Of a stretch of 64,000 bases of DNA, positions 1 to 13,433 are shown piece after piece. A model generated the notes under the pieces. The model was not told the DNA's origin and searched no databases. It saw only the letters and a list, made by a program, of their open reading frames with translations. The DNA is from Tetrahymena thermophila SB210 (lineage: Eukaryota; Ciliophora; Oligohymenophorea; Hymenostomatida; Tetrahymenidae), in contig NW_002476270.1 of assembly GCF_000189635.1 (NCBI RefSeq), positions 248,001-312,000 on the forward strand, read 5' to 3'. The position numbers and the translations under genes were made by a program. Position 1 is the first letter of the stretch, and every line of letters starts with the position of its first letter.

Positions 1-1528
1 TTTAAGGTGATACATTTTGAGTAATATTTTCAGTTTCTATAGAGCTAGAGTGATGGAGTTTCTTAACTCTCTTGATATAATTAATTCTAGCCACTTGTTA
101 CTATCTTATAGGTTCTAAAATTTGTATGAAATTTTTTAATTTGGATGCTTAGGTGAAAGTAATACTAAGGATTTTCACTATGTCATGCAACTAAAGATCT
201 TCATTAATAATGGTAAATAAAATAAAACCATCTATTTGATATTTTTCTAATATTTCTTCTATATCTGAAAATTATTTGAATTTATTTACTATACTCAGTA
301 ATTCATTTTTTTCCCATTAAATTAGCTGCTTATCATCAAAAAATTTGCAAATTTTCTAGGCTTCTTCTTATATTTTTTATTTCATTTATTCATCCATTTT
401 GTGAGCATGACTTACTTTTGTTTATCTCTTACTGTGGCTGTTTTCATTTTTGTTTTTGGGTCCATCAAGGGAATCTCTCTTTTTTCTGCTTTTATCCACG
501 CTCTTTCTTTTTATGTTTTTAGAAGATCCGTTAACTTCATCATCTTTAGAATTATTGGCTAAATTAACATCTGTGCATTAATCAGAACTTTTTTTTTTCA
601 TTTCTATTTAAGGATTAGAGGTTTAAGAGCAGTCATCTTAAAACTCAGAAGGATTGCATTTTTAGGACTATATTTATCTATTTATTATACTAGACTATTT
701 TTATAAAGTTTGAGAGTTAGTACACTCAATTTAACTGTTCACATTCTAAATGGATTATTCTTGTAATTAATGGTTTTGACTTTGAAGAATTTCTATTTTT
801 TCTTAACTTTAACTATTTTACAATTTAAGGTACTCAATATCATCTTCCTTAAAACTTCTACCATGGCTAGTATTTATAATATTATCTTTTTGTTCTAAAT
901 GTAAACTTTACTTTCGTTAAGTCTAACTAATTGATTTTTGTGAGCTGCAGTGTGTTTTTGTTTCTTACTCTTTATGAAATTGTTCATTTTAATCTTAGTT
1001 GCTTCTATCTTAATTTAATTTTATATTTTGCATACTTTTTAATTCGCTTTAGGCATAAGAAGGTTATAAATTATTTTGATTGTTCTCTTAAATCTACTTT
1101 TTTAAAGCAAGACACTATTATTCATCTTCTTCTCCGCTTTATCTATTTTGGTGATTAATTTCCTCTTCTTATTCATCATCGCTTTCATTATCTTCTTCAT
1201 CTCCTTCTATTGAATCATCTTCGAATTCATCTTCTCTCTCTTCTGGAATGTTTGTATTTTACTTGGTTGTAATCAACTAATCTTGTATAATTATATTTAA
1301 AATTTTGGTGAGTTATTAGTTAACAGGCCTTTGTTCAAGTTACAACTAATTTAAGCTCAAAGCTCCAATCGAAATAGTAATATTTTTTTCATCTTTGACA
1401 TGCTGCAGATTATCAAAAGAATTATTTTAAGGACCTTAAGAAGCAATAGATTAATTTGACTAAGGTTAATTTTCTTCTAATTAGATGGTGTATTCAATAA
1501 TTAATAGCAGCCATTTGTTAAACAACAT
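1..1528 (-). CDS. SAM-domain coiled-coil protein, 3' end cut by window edge
   Basis: The minus-strand frame is open from about 1528 down to base 1 with no TGA, using TAA/TAG as Gln, so the C-terminus lies outside the window. Order of parts: a possible start Met at 1526-1528; a polar stretch; an acidic block at about 1165-1255 (EDEFEDDSIEGDEEDNESDDE); a Gln-rich coiled-coil stretch at about 690-840 (EYLKLQNSQSQEKIEILQ); a basic stretch at about 430-540; then a helical region at about 105-330 containing YQIDGFILFTIINEDLQLHD followed by ILSITFTQASKLKNFIQIL. The last part has the pattern of a sterile alpha motif (ID-G--L--L-EDL, then a final K-K helix). SAM domains mediate protein-protein contacts; partner and process are unknown here. 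The start is uncertain: a splice acceptor-like TTCTTAG at about 1574 could add an upstream exon. Coding status is firm from frame continuity; the SAM call is by eye. Confidence 0.6.
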
Positions 1529-1848
1529 CCTTTACAGTACTTAATTTTTGAAAGATAAAACCTAAGAATAAATAATATCTATTGTATAATGATCAAATAA
1601 ATCTAAAAACTTTATAAGAGTTAAGTTCTTTTGTTGAAATTACTCAGCTGCAAATCTAATATTTGCAAAGAATAAAAATTATTGGGTTTAAAACTTATCC
1701 CATGTAAGAGGATTCTACTTAAATTTTTATTTAAATTGTTAGAAAATCAAGCTTTTTTCATTATACTTCATTTGCTTTCTTCAAAAAAAATATTTTTATT
1801 TCAAGCAAGTAACTAACTTCAAAAACTTTCTTTAAATATCCTTCCTTC

Positions 1849-1894
1849 TCTATCTATCTATCTATCTATCTATCTATTTATCAATCTATCTATT
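1849..1894. repeat. (TCTA)n microsatellite
   Basis: About seven near-perfect TCTA units are followed by a degenerate tail (TTTATCAATCTATC). Noncoding; probably length-variable. Confidence 0.9.
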
Positions 1895-2042
1895 ATTTAT
1901 TTTAAGCTTACTAAATAACTTTATTTAATATACTGATTTCTAAAATTTTGTATTTTTTGATTTAATTGAAATTTATTAATTGAATTATTCTATTTTTCTA
2001 AAGAGGCTATTATCATTTTTTGCAATCCAAAAATGCATAAAT

Positions 2043-2117
2043 ATACATACATACATACATACATACATACATACATACATACATACATACATACATACAT
2101 ACATTCAGACATACATA
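2043..2117. repeat. (ATAC)n microsatellite
   Basis: A run of about 15 perfect ATAC/ACAT units is followed by one broken unit (ATTCAGAC). Translated, it gives a meaningless His-Thr-Tyr-Ile repeat, so it should not be called a gene. Confidence 0.9.
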
Positions 2118-3765
2118 TTTCCAGCAGTTTTTCTAACACAAACTAAATCAATAATATTTATATTCAATACAATCTTTTAAATAATAATTGTAATCAACCA
2201 GGAATGTTAAATTTTATAATTTTTAAAAGTAATAAAATTTTCTTCAAAGTAATTTATTACAAACTTCTTTAGAAAGCAATTAATTTTCATCCTATTTATT
2301 TTCTACAAGTTTTTTTTATAAAAACTTCTAAAATATGTTGAAAATGTCAAAATTTATATTATATTTAGATAGATTATATTTGTAATTATTCTTAAATAAG
2401 GTTCTATTAAAAAAAGGTAAGTATTTAAAAGTAGTTATTAATAAAATTTAAACAAATAAAATTTAATCTAAATCTAATTTAATAAAATTAACTATTTATT
2501 ACATTTTGATATTTCTGTTAGTTAAGTGATTCAAAAATTTTAACCAAAAAATAAATTAATTAATAAAAATAAGAATGTAGTGAAAACAAAACTAATCCAT
2601 CAAATTATATTTATCATTTTTATTTACCCAAATCAATAAAATAAACTTACAACTTTTATTTTACATCTTTCTATTAATGTTAAATACTCTAAATATTTTT
2701 TAAGTATTTTTAATTACAATATTTAGAATAAATAAAATTTGTCAATTAATTAATTAATTTTGTAGAAGATTAAACATATATTAATTTGGATTTAGAAAAT
2801 CTCCATAAAACAACAGAAATTTAGTGAGTTATTTTGATAAATAGTGAAATTCTCTATTATTTAACTTCTATTCGAAAACATATTTTTAAAAGGCATTTTA
2901 ATTTGTAAAGTTTAATTTAAATAAATAAAATACTCATTAGGAATTTTTAAAATTTGAAAAAAAAATCAAAGAAAAATAATTTGATAAAACTTTAAATTGA
3001 TTTTTAATTTATAAATTATGAATAAAAATAATAATTATATTAGCTTATTAAATACTTCATTTTAATAATTTAATTATTCTTTAAATTGAATAAATAACCT
3101 TTAATTATATTTAAAATTTAAGTAAAAAGTAGGGTTTATAAATAAATTATTATATTCTATTTTTATTTTTTATTTATTAAAAAAAATTTTTTTTCTTAAT
3201 ATTTTTTCTTTTTGTTAAAAAGTACAAAAATATTTTTAATCTTTTTGAAATTAAAATGTTATTATTTTATTTATTACTTTTTAAAATAATCTTTTAAAGA
3301 TTAATTAACAAAATAAAAAAAAAATCATAGATTTTATAAAAAATTAATGGATTTGTCATTTAAAATATTTACGCCAAAATATAAATTATTTTTGAAATAC
3401 TTATTGAAAATAGATCGTTATGAATTCAAAAATTTTAACATAGAAATTTGTATTTTTATTTAAAAATGTTATTGACGATGCTTTCTTTTTGTTTTTTAAT
3501 TTTTTTATTTGTTTGTTTGTTTGATGGATATAAATAAACAAATAGGAGTGTTTGTTTTTAAAAAATAAACAAAGACTGAAATCAATCAATATTATTTGAA
3601 TTAAATTTCAATTTTCTTTTTACCCATTTGAATTGTGATTACAAAAAGCTAATAGTATCTTAAATCAAAAGAAAAACAACAAATTAAACTTAAATAATAA
3701 CAGGTACTTACTTCCATTCAATAAATAAAAGGATTTCCATAGTTTTTCTTTAGCAAAAAAATTTA

Positions 3766-6700
3766 ATGATAAATATCAATCGATTCTTGCAAAAGTCTTA
3801 TGAGCTTTAGCAAAAATAGTATGAGTTAGAAGTATAAAATTCAAAGATAAAACATGAAAAATCATCTAACTCATCTCATAGTCAGTATATCAGCCAAGAA
3901 TAAACTTTATAATAAGATTAGTTATACTAGAGCTAACCAGGTATTCAAAATAGAGTCGCCTATTCCTTTCCGTTAAAAATAAATTAAGTTTAGCAAACTG
4001 AATAGTCTGTTTTTGACTAAAATATTTAAAATAATTATTGTTCTTCATAAATTTAGAATTCAGGTACAAATATGATGGCATCATGTGCTTAATTTACTTT
4101 TAGAAATTAAAATGGCTCATAGAAAAAAATTTAAAGCCCAGCTCTTCAGTCGCCTATCCCTCCTTCTACTTAATCATTCAGTGATAATACAATTTAAAAC
4201 AATATTATAATGAATAATCTTATGACTCAAAACTCACTTAACTTTAATAAAGAGAAAAAGCAAAACTATTAAACTCTACCACATGCCTTTTAAAATATTT
4301 CAAACATTCATTATGAAGAGATAGAACATGAAGATAATAATTATACTCCTATTTCATACAATATTAGCAGTAATTTAAAATGGGATTATACGATATCAAA
4401 AACTTCTTAGCTTTAAGCTTCTTCAATTTAAAGTTAATGCTTAGTAGATGAAAGTGCTTTTAGCAAGTAATAAATAAATAAGCCTCTTCTTACTGAAATT
4501 CCTCATTATCCAATGATGGAAAAAGCTAATTTAGAATATAACTGCAACCGTTTGAGTGAAATTCCCATTCAAAATCAGGACTAATCATTTGAATCTAAGT
4601 TCTTAATAAATTCTCCTTAGCTGCCTATAAGTGGTTGCTTTTCACCATCAAAAATTAGTGACTTATCCTGTCTAAAAATAGAAAATTTTAATCCGCAATA
4701 TATTGAAAACAATGTTTTAGTAACAAATCAATGGGAGAATAATCCTTAATCTACTAATTTAACCATGAATAGCATAATTAATGGAGGAGTATTAAATTTT
4801 CATATCAATTTAAACAGCAATAACAATAACAAGTAGTAGATTGAACCAAATAATCGCTATAACAACGTTGAATAAAGCTGTCACGAATAAGATTTATTTG
4901 AATAAATACCTATGGATAATATAACAAGCCAAGTAGTAAAAAATTTCGAATCTATGGAGTCATCTATCAGCTATAATCACTCAGCATCAATCGTTTCGGA
5001 TGCTTTATAAGAGAATCAGTAAAAAAATACATCTCTCAAACAAGAATTAGAAAATATTATAAATTCTACTAGAGAAAATACAAACTAAATTCCTCTTAAT
5101 ACAGAGTGCAATAATGGTAATCGATTACCTGCAGAGTTTAAAAATTAAGATTCTTAGCCACATAAAAGTGAATTAAATTATTTTTAATAGTAAAATTCAC
5201 ACTTTATTTCATCTCATGCTTCATCGAATTCTTAATTACAAGATTAAAAGAATTTACTAACATTTAAATCAGATATAAAAGAAGGTTTAGCTGATAATGG
5301 AAATAATGATCATTAAATTAGTGAATTCGATAAAGAAAATCAAGAAATTAATTATAACTATGAACCTAAGAGCAACAGAAATTATTAAGTATCTGTGAGT
5401 ACAGCGAGTTCTTCAGACTAATTTACTCATAGATAGAAGTAAGACACTCTAAGGAAGCTTCTGTCTCCTCAGGGTCACTAAGAGCTGATGAGCTAATTCC
5501 TTGGATCCAGTTAAACATTAAGCCACTTTGAAAATAATAAATAGTAATTGATTCCAACAGATGAATTCTTTTAAAAATCTAGATAGTAGCTTGATTCAAC
5601 AAGAAATAACCCTAATAATATTTTAAACATATTAAACAGATCAAGAGATATGTCACCAGTATAGCAAATTATAATTTATCTATAAAATATTTTATTTTTA
5701 TTTTTAATTAAAAGATTAATCAAAACTCCTCAGGAAGTAAAAGAATAGGAGGTAATTAGAGCATGGTAAATTTATAGAACTTGATATCAAGCACAAGAAA
5801 TACCTAAACGAAATAAATTAATTTAAATTATTTGGCTTCTAATAATACATAACTTTCAGATAAGAAGCAAAAAATTCCTAAGTTATCTATTAATATAAGC
5901 TAGGCTGACTTGAAAAATTCCTAGACAGAATTTGGAAAGGCTTCTGTTTCTCCAAATAGATTATTTCAGAGCTAAAGTACTAAAAATATTCTAAGTTCTA
6001 GTAGGAGTGGAAGTAATCTAAGAGGAGCAAAACAAGGAACAGATGGTGAGGATTTTAAACTATTTTAGATAAGTAATACAACCAGAAACAAATGTATTTC
6101 AATTAATATTGCATAAATTAGTAATTATGTCACTTAGTAAGCAGCCACAACTACTAATAGCAGCATAGGAAACAAAACCCCATAACTATTTAAAAGATTA
6201 AACAATAAATCTATGAGTAATGCCACATCTACAACCACTTAACAGATTGCAAACCCAACAAAGACCAATAATTCTATCTCACCAACAAGAAAATTGTAAA
6301 TATAAATAAGCTAAATTATCTCACCAACTCATCATAAAAATACAAGCCTATCTCCCAACTAAAATAATTAATTTGTCTCTTTAAATAAATAAAACACTAT
6401 GAATAAATAAAAAACTCCTAAAAACTCTGAGAATAATCAAAATACTAATATATAAAATTCAGCAGCAAGTCCTTAAAGAGACATTTTAAAATAATATTAG
6501 TTAATTTATAAACCAGAAAAGAAGCTAAGCAGTATAAATAGCAATAGTAGTGCCGCTCAAATGAGAAGAAGTAACACATAGAGATATCTATTAAATAATA
6601 GCAATAACAATTAAAACTCATGTCTCAATATTAGTAAAAATAATAATAATTAATCATCTTTCCTCAATAAATCAAATGAACTTATAAAAAAGGTAATTTA

Positions 6701-7302
6701 ATTACTTATTTTAAATTAGCTAAACTTTATATTATATAAAATAATTTAGAATTTTTAGGTTATCTAATCTAAGAATTAAGCAATTAAAAATTTGAATGCA
6801 GTGTAGTCAAAAGATTTTAAGCTTGAAAAATTTTACAAGACAGTAAATTTTTAATTTATTTATTACAACAAATAATTTTAAACAAATTTAAAAGAATTAA
6901 AAGTAGGTTGACAATATCCCTAAAAAATCAGGACTGAGTTAAATGATTAGTGATAGAAATCAACACAAGTCAATTAATTTGAACTAATTAGCTTTAAATA
7001 ACAATTCAAGTACAAATATAAAAAATACTAGTAACTTTAATATTCCTCACTTAAATAATGATGAAAATGAATAAAGAGTGCATGAAAAATTGTTAGAAGA
7101 AAATTGTTAACAATTAAAATTTTCAGGAATATAAATAAACACATAATAAAAAGTTATTTCAAATAATATCTTAACAACTCCAAACAGTTAAAGCTAGAAA
7201 CAAATTCTCTAAAAATGCTTACATAGCATGGTATAAATCTACTGCAACATATGCAATAGAAAATCTAGAAATAATATTTAATAATTATTATCAAAAAGAT
7301 GA
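3766..7302 (+). CDS. Ser/Gln/Asn-rich low-complexity protein, 1,120 aa
   Basis: Four exons fit one frame: 3766-5658, 5715-6692, 6759-6842 and 6895-7302. They sum to 3,363 bases, a whole number of codons, and all three introns are AT-rich GT...AG. The start at 3766 is the first Met after an in-frame TGA at 3577; the stop is TGA at 7300. The product is dominated by Ser, Asn, Gln and Lys, with Asn and Gln clusters (for example SNNNNKQQIEPNN-type runs near 4810-4850) and scattered SP/TP dipeptides such as TPKNSENNQN. Most Gln codons are TAA/TAG. I see no folded domain except possibly around residues 150-210, where composition is more ordered (HYEEIEHEDNNY, NLKWDYTI). It has no signal peptide or membrane segment. 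Function is unknown; the composition suggests a disordered, possibly phosphorylated scaffold or regulator. The gene at 52831 is similar in composition, but I could not show homology. Confidence 0.75.
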
Positions 7303-7719
7303 TTTTGCATTTAATTTTCATTCATTTTTATATTCATTTATTAATTTTTTATAACTTTTGGATTTAATTGATTGTTTGTTTGTTTGTTTATCTAACTAAG
7401 TTAATTTTATTTATCTATTTGAAATATCAAATTTAGATTAATAAATTAATAATTTTTATTAAAAAATATTATGGTTAATTTGTATGGATTTCAAATAAAA
7501 AAACATACTTACCATAAAATAAAAATGTGAGTTAAATTTCACCTTAGCATCGAACCATTGTTTAAGAAATTATTAGACATTGTATAATAAGATATTTATG
7601 CAATATTATATGTTAGCCTAAGATTTACTTTTATGTATATCTTTATAAAATTGATAAACAAAAAAATACAAAAAATTAAAAAAAGTAAATAACATAAAAA
7701 ATTAAAGAATAAGTTTACA
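7303..7719. other. Intergenic spacer between tandem plus-strand genes
   Basis: 417 bases, strongly AT-rich, with a short TTTG repeat near 7373-7390. It should hold the 3' end signal of the upstream gene and the promoter of the methyltransferase. No RNA gene or recognisable motif. Confidence 0.5.
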
Positions 7720-8553
7720 ATGTCCAAATCAATCACTTAAGTAGAAGCTTTTTGGGATAATTATTCAGATGAGTACACAACCTATGACCACGGGGCTAAC
7801 GTATTTTATCTATCTTTACTAAATATGCTAAAGATTGAAAAGAGAAATTCCATTCTTGAGGTAGGAGCAGGTGCTGGTTTCTTATATTCACATACTTTAA
7901 ATCGCAAAAAACCTGAAGCAAAATACACTGCCACTGATGTATCAGTAAAGATGCTGTATTAAATGTGCAAAAGATTAAAAATTGAAGGTGATTTGACTAA
8001 TGGATTATATAATGAGAAGTACAATTTAGCAATTGAAAAGGTTAATGGAGAGACATTACCTTACTCGGATGGCACTTTTGATTGTTATATTGCAAACTTA
8101 TGTTTGTAACTTACCCCTGATCCTTAAAAAATGTTAAATGAATCTTATAGAGTTCTTTAAAAGGGAGGTGTTGTAGGATTTACAGTTTGGGGAGAATAAG
8201 ATAAATCAATATGGTCAATTATTCCTGGTATACTAAAATAATTTGACATATAAATGGATGAAGGAACAACCCACTTCTAGTTAAATGATAGAAGTAAATT
8301 GATAAAGATGTTGGAAGATACAGGATTTACCAATGTAATTACTTGGTATTAATTTTCTCCCTATAGCTTTATCAATGATGAGGATATTGAAACATTTTTG
8401 AATTTATCATATAATGTCTCCATCCTCAACTTAGCTGGAGATAAAAAAGAAGAAGTGAAGCAGAAGGTTGTTGAAAAGTTTAGAGACATTTTCTTTGTTT
8501 AGAAATAAGCTGTTGGACATGGTGGCTTACTTATAATTGGAACAAAAAATTGA
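7720..8553 (+). CDS. Class I SAM-dependent methyltransferase, 277 aa
   Basis: A single uninterrupted exon from ATG 7720 to TGA 8551, followed directly by a second in-frame TGA. The fold is recognisable: motif I (the SAM-binding glycine loop) is SILEVGAGAGFLY at about residues 46-58; the acidic strand-2 region is KYTATDVSVKML at about 69-80; the motif II/post-II region has TLPYSDGTFDCYIANLCLQL at about 108-127; motif III is ESYRVLQKGGVVGFTVWG at about 137-154. This order is typical of the Methyltransf_11/UbiE-like superfamily, which moves a methyl group from S-adenosylmethionine to a small molecule or protein. The substrate cannot be told from sequence. No targeting peptide or membrane segment is visible, so it is probably cytosolic. 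Lack of introns is unusual beside its multi-exon neighbours but not unique in this window. It converges with the exportin-like gene, 210 bases away. Confidence 0.85.
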
Positions 8554-8763
8554 TGAATTAAAAAATCAAAATTGTATTTTTATATTAAAATTAAAAAGTT
8601 TGTTGATTCTGTATTTTTTAATAAAACAATGATTTTAAATGTATTTTATTCAATTAAAATTCAAATATTAATAAATGTAATAAACAACTTAAAAATATTT
8701 ATAACTCATTTTGTTATCATAAATTTATTAAAATTAAAATAGGCCTCCTTATTTTTACTAATT

Positions 8764-11700
8764 TCAGTAATTGTATTCAAGCTACCCACCAATTTAACTA
8801 GCTTCATTTCCTCCTTGGTTGATGGATTTAATTATAAGTTTGAAATTATTTTGAAATTTATCTTAGTTAATTGGATCAATTTTTAAGGTAATGTCCTTCA
8901 GCAAGCTATTTAATGGTTCTTAAATTATGTTGATATCTTGTTAATTCATAACTTGTGATTCAATATATTATTTTCTTACTTATTCGAATATCTATTTTTT
9001 TATAAATAATTTTGTTTTATTAATAAAAATTATTAAAGTCATTTATTTACGTTTGGCATAAATACTATAAAGGCAAAAAGCGCATTAGATATTTTGACGA
9101 ATATCTTACTATTTACATAGCTGAATGATATATTAAACAAAAAGGCTATGTATTCATTAAAAATCTAATAACCATTAGTAATAAGAGATTTGACACCTCT
9201 TTCGACCTCCTCAGTCATCTTAAAATTAATTTCTTCAACACAGAAGCTGCAGAGATTTTATATTACTTGTGATACATTTTGAATTAATGGATCATCATGT
9301 ATAGTGCTGAAATTTCCATATTTAAAGTTTTCTTAAGTAATCTTTTCCATAAATCTTTTAGAAATCAAGAATAAGTTAATAGCATACCTTTCATCATTAA
9401 AACAGTATACAGTTTCTTGGAATTATTCAGATATAATTAATATATTTTAAATAAAGACTTGTGTTAATTTTGGATACTAAAATACTTCTTCAAAAAGCAA
9501 AAATTTTAAATCCAAATTAACTTTTAAGTAATCTATAAATGTAGAGTCTCCATAAAGTTGAAAGACTGAAAAGTTTATTAGCTTGCTAGTAAGAAATTTA
9601 TTTAAAACTCTCCAATATATCATCACAAGTTTAATTTTATCATTATTTTAATTTTTGTTGGTTACATTCTGGAAGTATTCCATTAAAAGTTTACCATACT
9701 TATTTAAAAAATCAGAAAAATCCTTGAACATTTGATATCCAAAATTTTAATTTGTCAGAATACTAATTCTTTGAGTCTTGTTGTCAATAACATTTAATAA
9801 AAGCTTTAAAGCTGGTACCATTAATTCCATATCCAAACCATAAGAAAGCAGTTGGTCAGAATAAATAAACTTATATAAATGATACCTAGAATTTATTTTT
9901 TTATTTTTAAGTTTAAAAGCTTAAAAAACAAAAAATTTTTACGTTTTCTTCAAAAAGACCTTGTAAATTGCTCCTAAATCTATATGCTTAGCTAATCCAG
10001 TTGCATCATAAAAGAAACGGATCATGTCAGCCTATAGTAATCAAAGCTTAAAGGATAAATTTATTTAAATTTAATTTACTTTAGTGCAATTTTATGGGTT
10101 GAAACAAATTCTTCTTATAATACCATCAGTAGCTTCGATGTAATTATCTAAGGGATCATCCATGTATGCAAACGCAATTAGTTCATAAATTTTTGTTCTA
10201 CTTTTAAAACTATCTTATGATAGTTACCTTCCTACAGATTCCTTCATAATAAGATTAGAAAGCTGTAAAATTAATGGCATTTTCTTAAATACACCTCTTG
10301 AAAGATTGTGCTTGAGCCTTTCAATTAATTAAATTTACATATTAATAAAGATTTAAGTATATCTTAATAAAAAATTACCTAAGAAAGATAAAATTTATAA
10401 CATGGAGAGAATACTCGAATACATTTTTGCTAGTAGTTTGTACATTCTACTCTAACTTGCTCACCATCATCTATGTCAACTAAGCAAATTCGTTCACATT
10501 CAAATATTTTTATACGTATGTAAAGTACTAATTTTATTAGATTGATTGTTGTGAATAAATATTATAATTATTTATAAGGAATCTTATATTTTCTTCTTAT
10601 TAAATAGGAATAACTACCTTGGCGCTAGTAGAAGTTGTATCAAATGTTTTAGCATCATCTGTATCCATATCTTCAGTTAAATATTTGTTAAGCAAAAATG
10701 AATGAAATTAATAAAAAAATTTACTTCCTAATGTTTTAATAATATACTCTTCCATAAAATAAAGTATTGATAATTCAGTTAGTTCGTTTTAAATTAAAGG
10801 GAGCTATTAGAAAATTTAAATAAGGTTAAAAATAAATTTAATTAACATTAATAATATTACCTAAGCCTGAGGGTAATTGATTTAACTTTCAATTATCTTG
10901 AAGAAAATAGCGATCATTTTCCCCATATATTCAAATACTTAAACAGACTGCTAAATATAAGAATTAGATTTTTCAATTCCAACTGAAGATACTAGAATTA
11001 ATTAATTGACAAGGCCTAAACACAAACATATCTTGTCTATTTTTATATTTTTACATTTTAATTTTAATAGCTTACTTTTAATTTTATTTTACGATTTGAG
11101 CTTTGCATTTATGCATTATCTATATTTCCTCTATTTTACAAACAAATAAAATATTCTTCAGCACACTTTTCAAACAAATGAGCAACAATTTAGAACGAAG
11201 GTTCAAGGTCGTTATTTCCAATATAATAAATGTTTTCAAAGAAATTTCTCATTGCCTTCTTAAATTTTTTAAATCCTATTTTTTTTATTTTTTTTAACTT
11301 TTAATCTTTTTCACTATAAATCATCCTTACTTAAAAAGTTTGCATCTTCAAAAAAAGAAACTTGTTAAAGACATCTTTCAGTGAAAGTTTATATTAGCTA
11401 TTTAAAAAAAATTTAAATAACATTTTTTAATTTTAATTTTAATATTACTACAGTAGAAGTAAATTTATTAATAGGATTAGTAATAGATTTAGGAATTTTA
11501 ATGCTGATAGATAACCTAACTATTTTTCTCCATAAATTCATTAACTTTGGAATGACTTCATCTTTAACCTTTTATAATTTTAATTTCAACTTTGTGTATT
11601 TTTCCAACAACTTACATTAAATTGAGTACGATTAATGACATATAAGGAAAATTATTGCATGATATTAATCCATTCTTCACCTTGTTTTTCAATTTTTCTT

Positions 11701-13433
11701 AATTTCTTCAAACTAAAATTATTCTTAAATTTTATCATCACTTTATTTGATATTTTTAATTAAATTTATTTTACCATCATTCTATTGCAATAATCTATGA
11801 TTTCGAGATTTAAATCTTCATCAAGAACTTTAATAGATCTTATAATTTCTGTTATTCCTTCACAACAAAATAAGATAAATCCCTTCTTTTTTTCTTTATC
11901 TTCAAACTCTGAATGAGTTATCCTGCAAGAAACAATTTTGCTCAAGCATCTAAGTAACTAAAAAAATTGATTATAATTAGAACATAAATCTCATTTAAAC
12001 AATTACATTTAGGCCAACATGTGAATTTACTGTGATCAGCAACTTAGTTGTGTAAAACAATCTCTTTAGTAAATCGAAGTTCACTAATATTTTAACAATT
12101 TTTTCAGGGAACTAGACGCATATTTATAAAAAATATATCAGTAAATTTATAGGAAAGAATTCACAATCAAAGTAGATTTGCTATAATCAAATAATTTAAC
12201 TAAAGAATGATTACCTAAATTAATTAGTTATCTTAGTAATCTTAATCTGTCTCAAAATCATAGTATGAGATATTAAAGTTAAAGGAAAGGATTTATAAAA
12301 AGAGTCCTACATATTTTTCAAAAATTTTTGAAGGGTTGTTAGGTTAAGCTGCTACTATTTCTAATAATTAATACAGCTTTGAAGCTACTTGCTAACTTAT
12401 TGGAACTAAACCTGATGTTTAAAAGCTTAGTATTATTCTTCTATACATAATGTATCCCATATTTGTGCTAAAATTAGAGATATTTTAGATAATGAAATCT
12501 ACTATTAAGATACCGAAATCCTCTTTCTTTTTTGTTTTAAGTATTTAAATTAACGTAAAAAATAAGTGGATGATTAATATTGTCTTAAATTGAATATATA
12601 GATAACAAAAAATTCTTCTATTTGCTATCTTACAAACTGTTTAAATAACTGTATGTTTAAAGTAACTTACATTGATAAGAATCTATACAACATATTCTAC
12701 AAGTTCTGTAGAGTAATCAAACGAGTTATCTCCCCAAAGAGCCTTAAAGATTACTGCAATAACATGACACACGGATTTATATGTATGTAATTAATATTTT
12801 TTGTCTTAGTTTAGAGTTAAAAATTTCATGAAAAATCCAAATAGCTCCAAATAGGCTACAGTATCTGAGGACATTCTTTCATCAGAATTTGCTAAACTTG
12901 AACCTACATCCATGTAATTTGATATATTTCCTCTATTTAAATGATGAGAAGACGCTTCTTTTGTATTAATAAATGTTCTATTATCACTACTAATTATCTT
13001 TTAGAGTAGCTCGCATGCCACAAAAATTGAATTCTCTTATTTTGTTTAAATAAGGATTTCAAAAAATTTATACATATTCCTCCAATCAAGTAAAAATTAA
13101 TCTATTTTTTGCTCCTCCGCTTGCTTATCCTAAGATTTAAGATAATTAAAATTTTAAAAATGTTAACTTCTAAAGCTTAAAAATATATCTCGTTAAAATG
13201 AGTAATAAATTTCACTGATAAATTGATTTATTGTGGGCTTTTGAAAAATATGTGCTTACTTATATTTTTTAAGAGTTCAATATTACGTCGCATGACCAAT
13301 TGAAATTATCGATATCTGTTTAGACTATTTGGCTATAATGATGAGTATTAAATATGCTCATAACTATATTCTACATAGGATTTGGCTACTAAGCATTACT
13401 GCCATTGATACTAATTTCTGAATTCATCATCAT
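8764..13433 (-). CDS. Karyopherin, exportin-7/RanBP16-like
   Basis: A minus-strand multi-exon gene starting at Met 13433 (MMMNSEISINGSNAQQ) and ending at TGA 8764-8766, with roughly 15 short AT introns. The N-terminal part contains AEEQKIDQFLLDW then SIFVACELLQKII, the layout of the importin-beta N-terminal region (a helix with AE, then F-A---L---I). A middle exon has LTELSILYFMEEYIIKTLG. Near the C-terminus, YGNFSTIHDDPLIQNV resembles the human XPO7 segment remembered as VNFGVFRLYGDDALDNAL, and the final INQDKFQNNFKLIIKSIN resembles the XPO7 tail (RDRFTQNLSAFRREVN). Exportins of this family are all-helical HEAT-repeat carriers that bind RanGTP and move cargo through nuclear pores. The family call rests on these matches and the all-helical composition; exportin-4 is the main alternative. 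Exon borders were only partly traced, so the whole span is given as one gene. Confidence 0.65.

Larger units (their letters stand above)
1529..3765. other. AT-rich spacer with microsatellites
   Basis: About 2.2 kb between the divergent SAM-domain gene and the Ser/Gln-rich gene. I see no supportable gene. Short frames here are low-complexity, and the one at 1980-2180 is a translated ACAT repeat. The stretch holds two tetranucleotide repeats, listed separately, and many A/T runs. As the gap between two divergent genes it should contain both promoters, but I recognise no specific site. Confidence 0.6.

Noticed and set aside
931-1158. Plus-strand Phe/Leu-rich frame
   Set aside because: Lies opposite the well-supported minus-strand SAM-domain gene; a hydrophobic frame opposite Lys/Glu/Asn-rich codons is expected.
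1980-2180. 66-codon frame with a His-Thr-Tyr-Ile repeat
   Set aside because: It is a translation of the ATAC microsatellite; no coding support outside the repeat.
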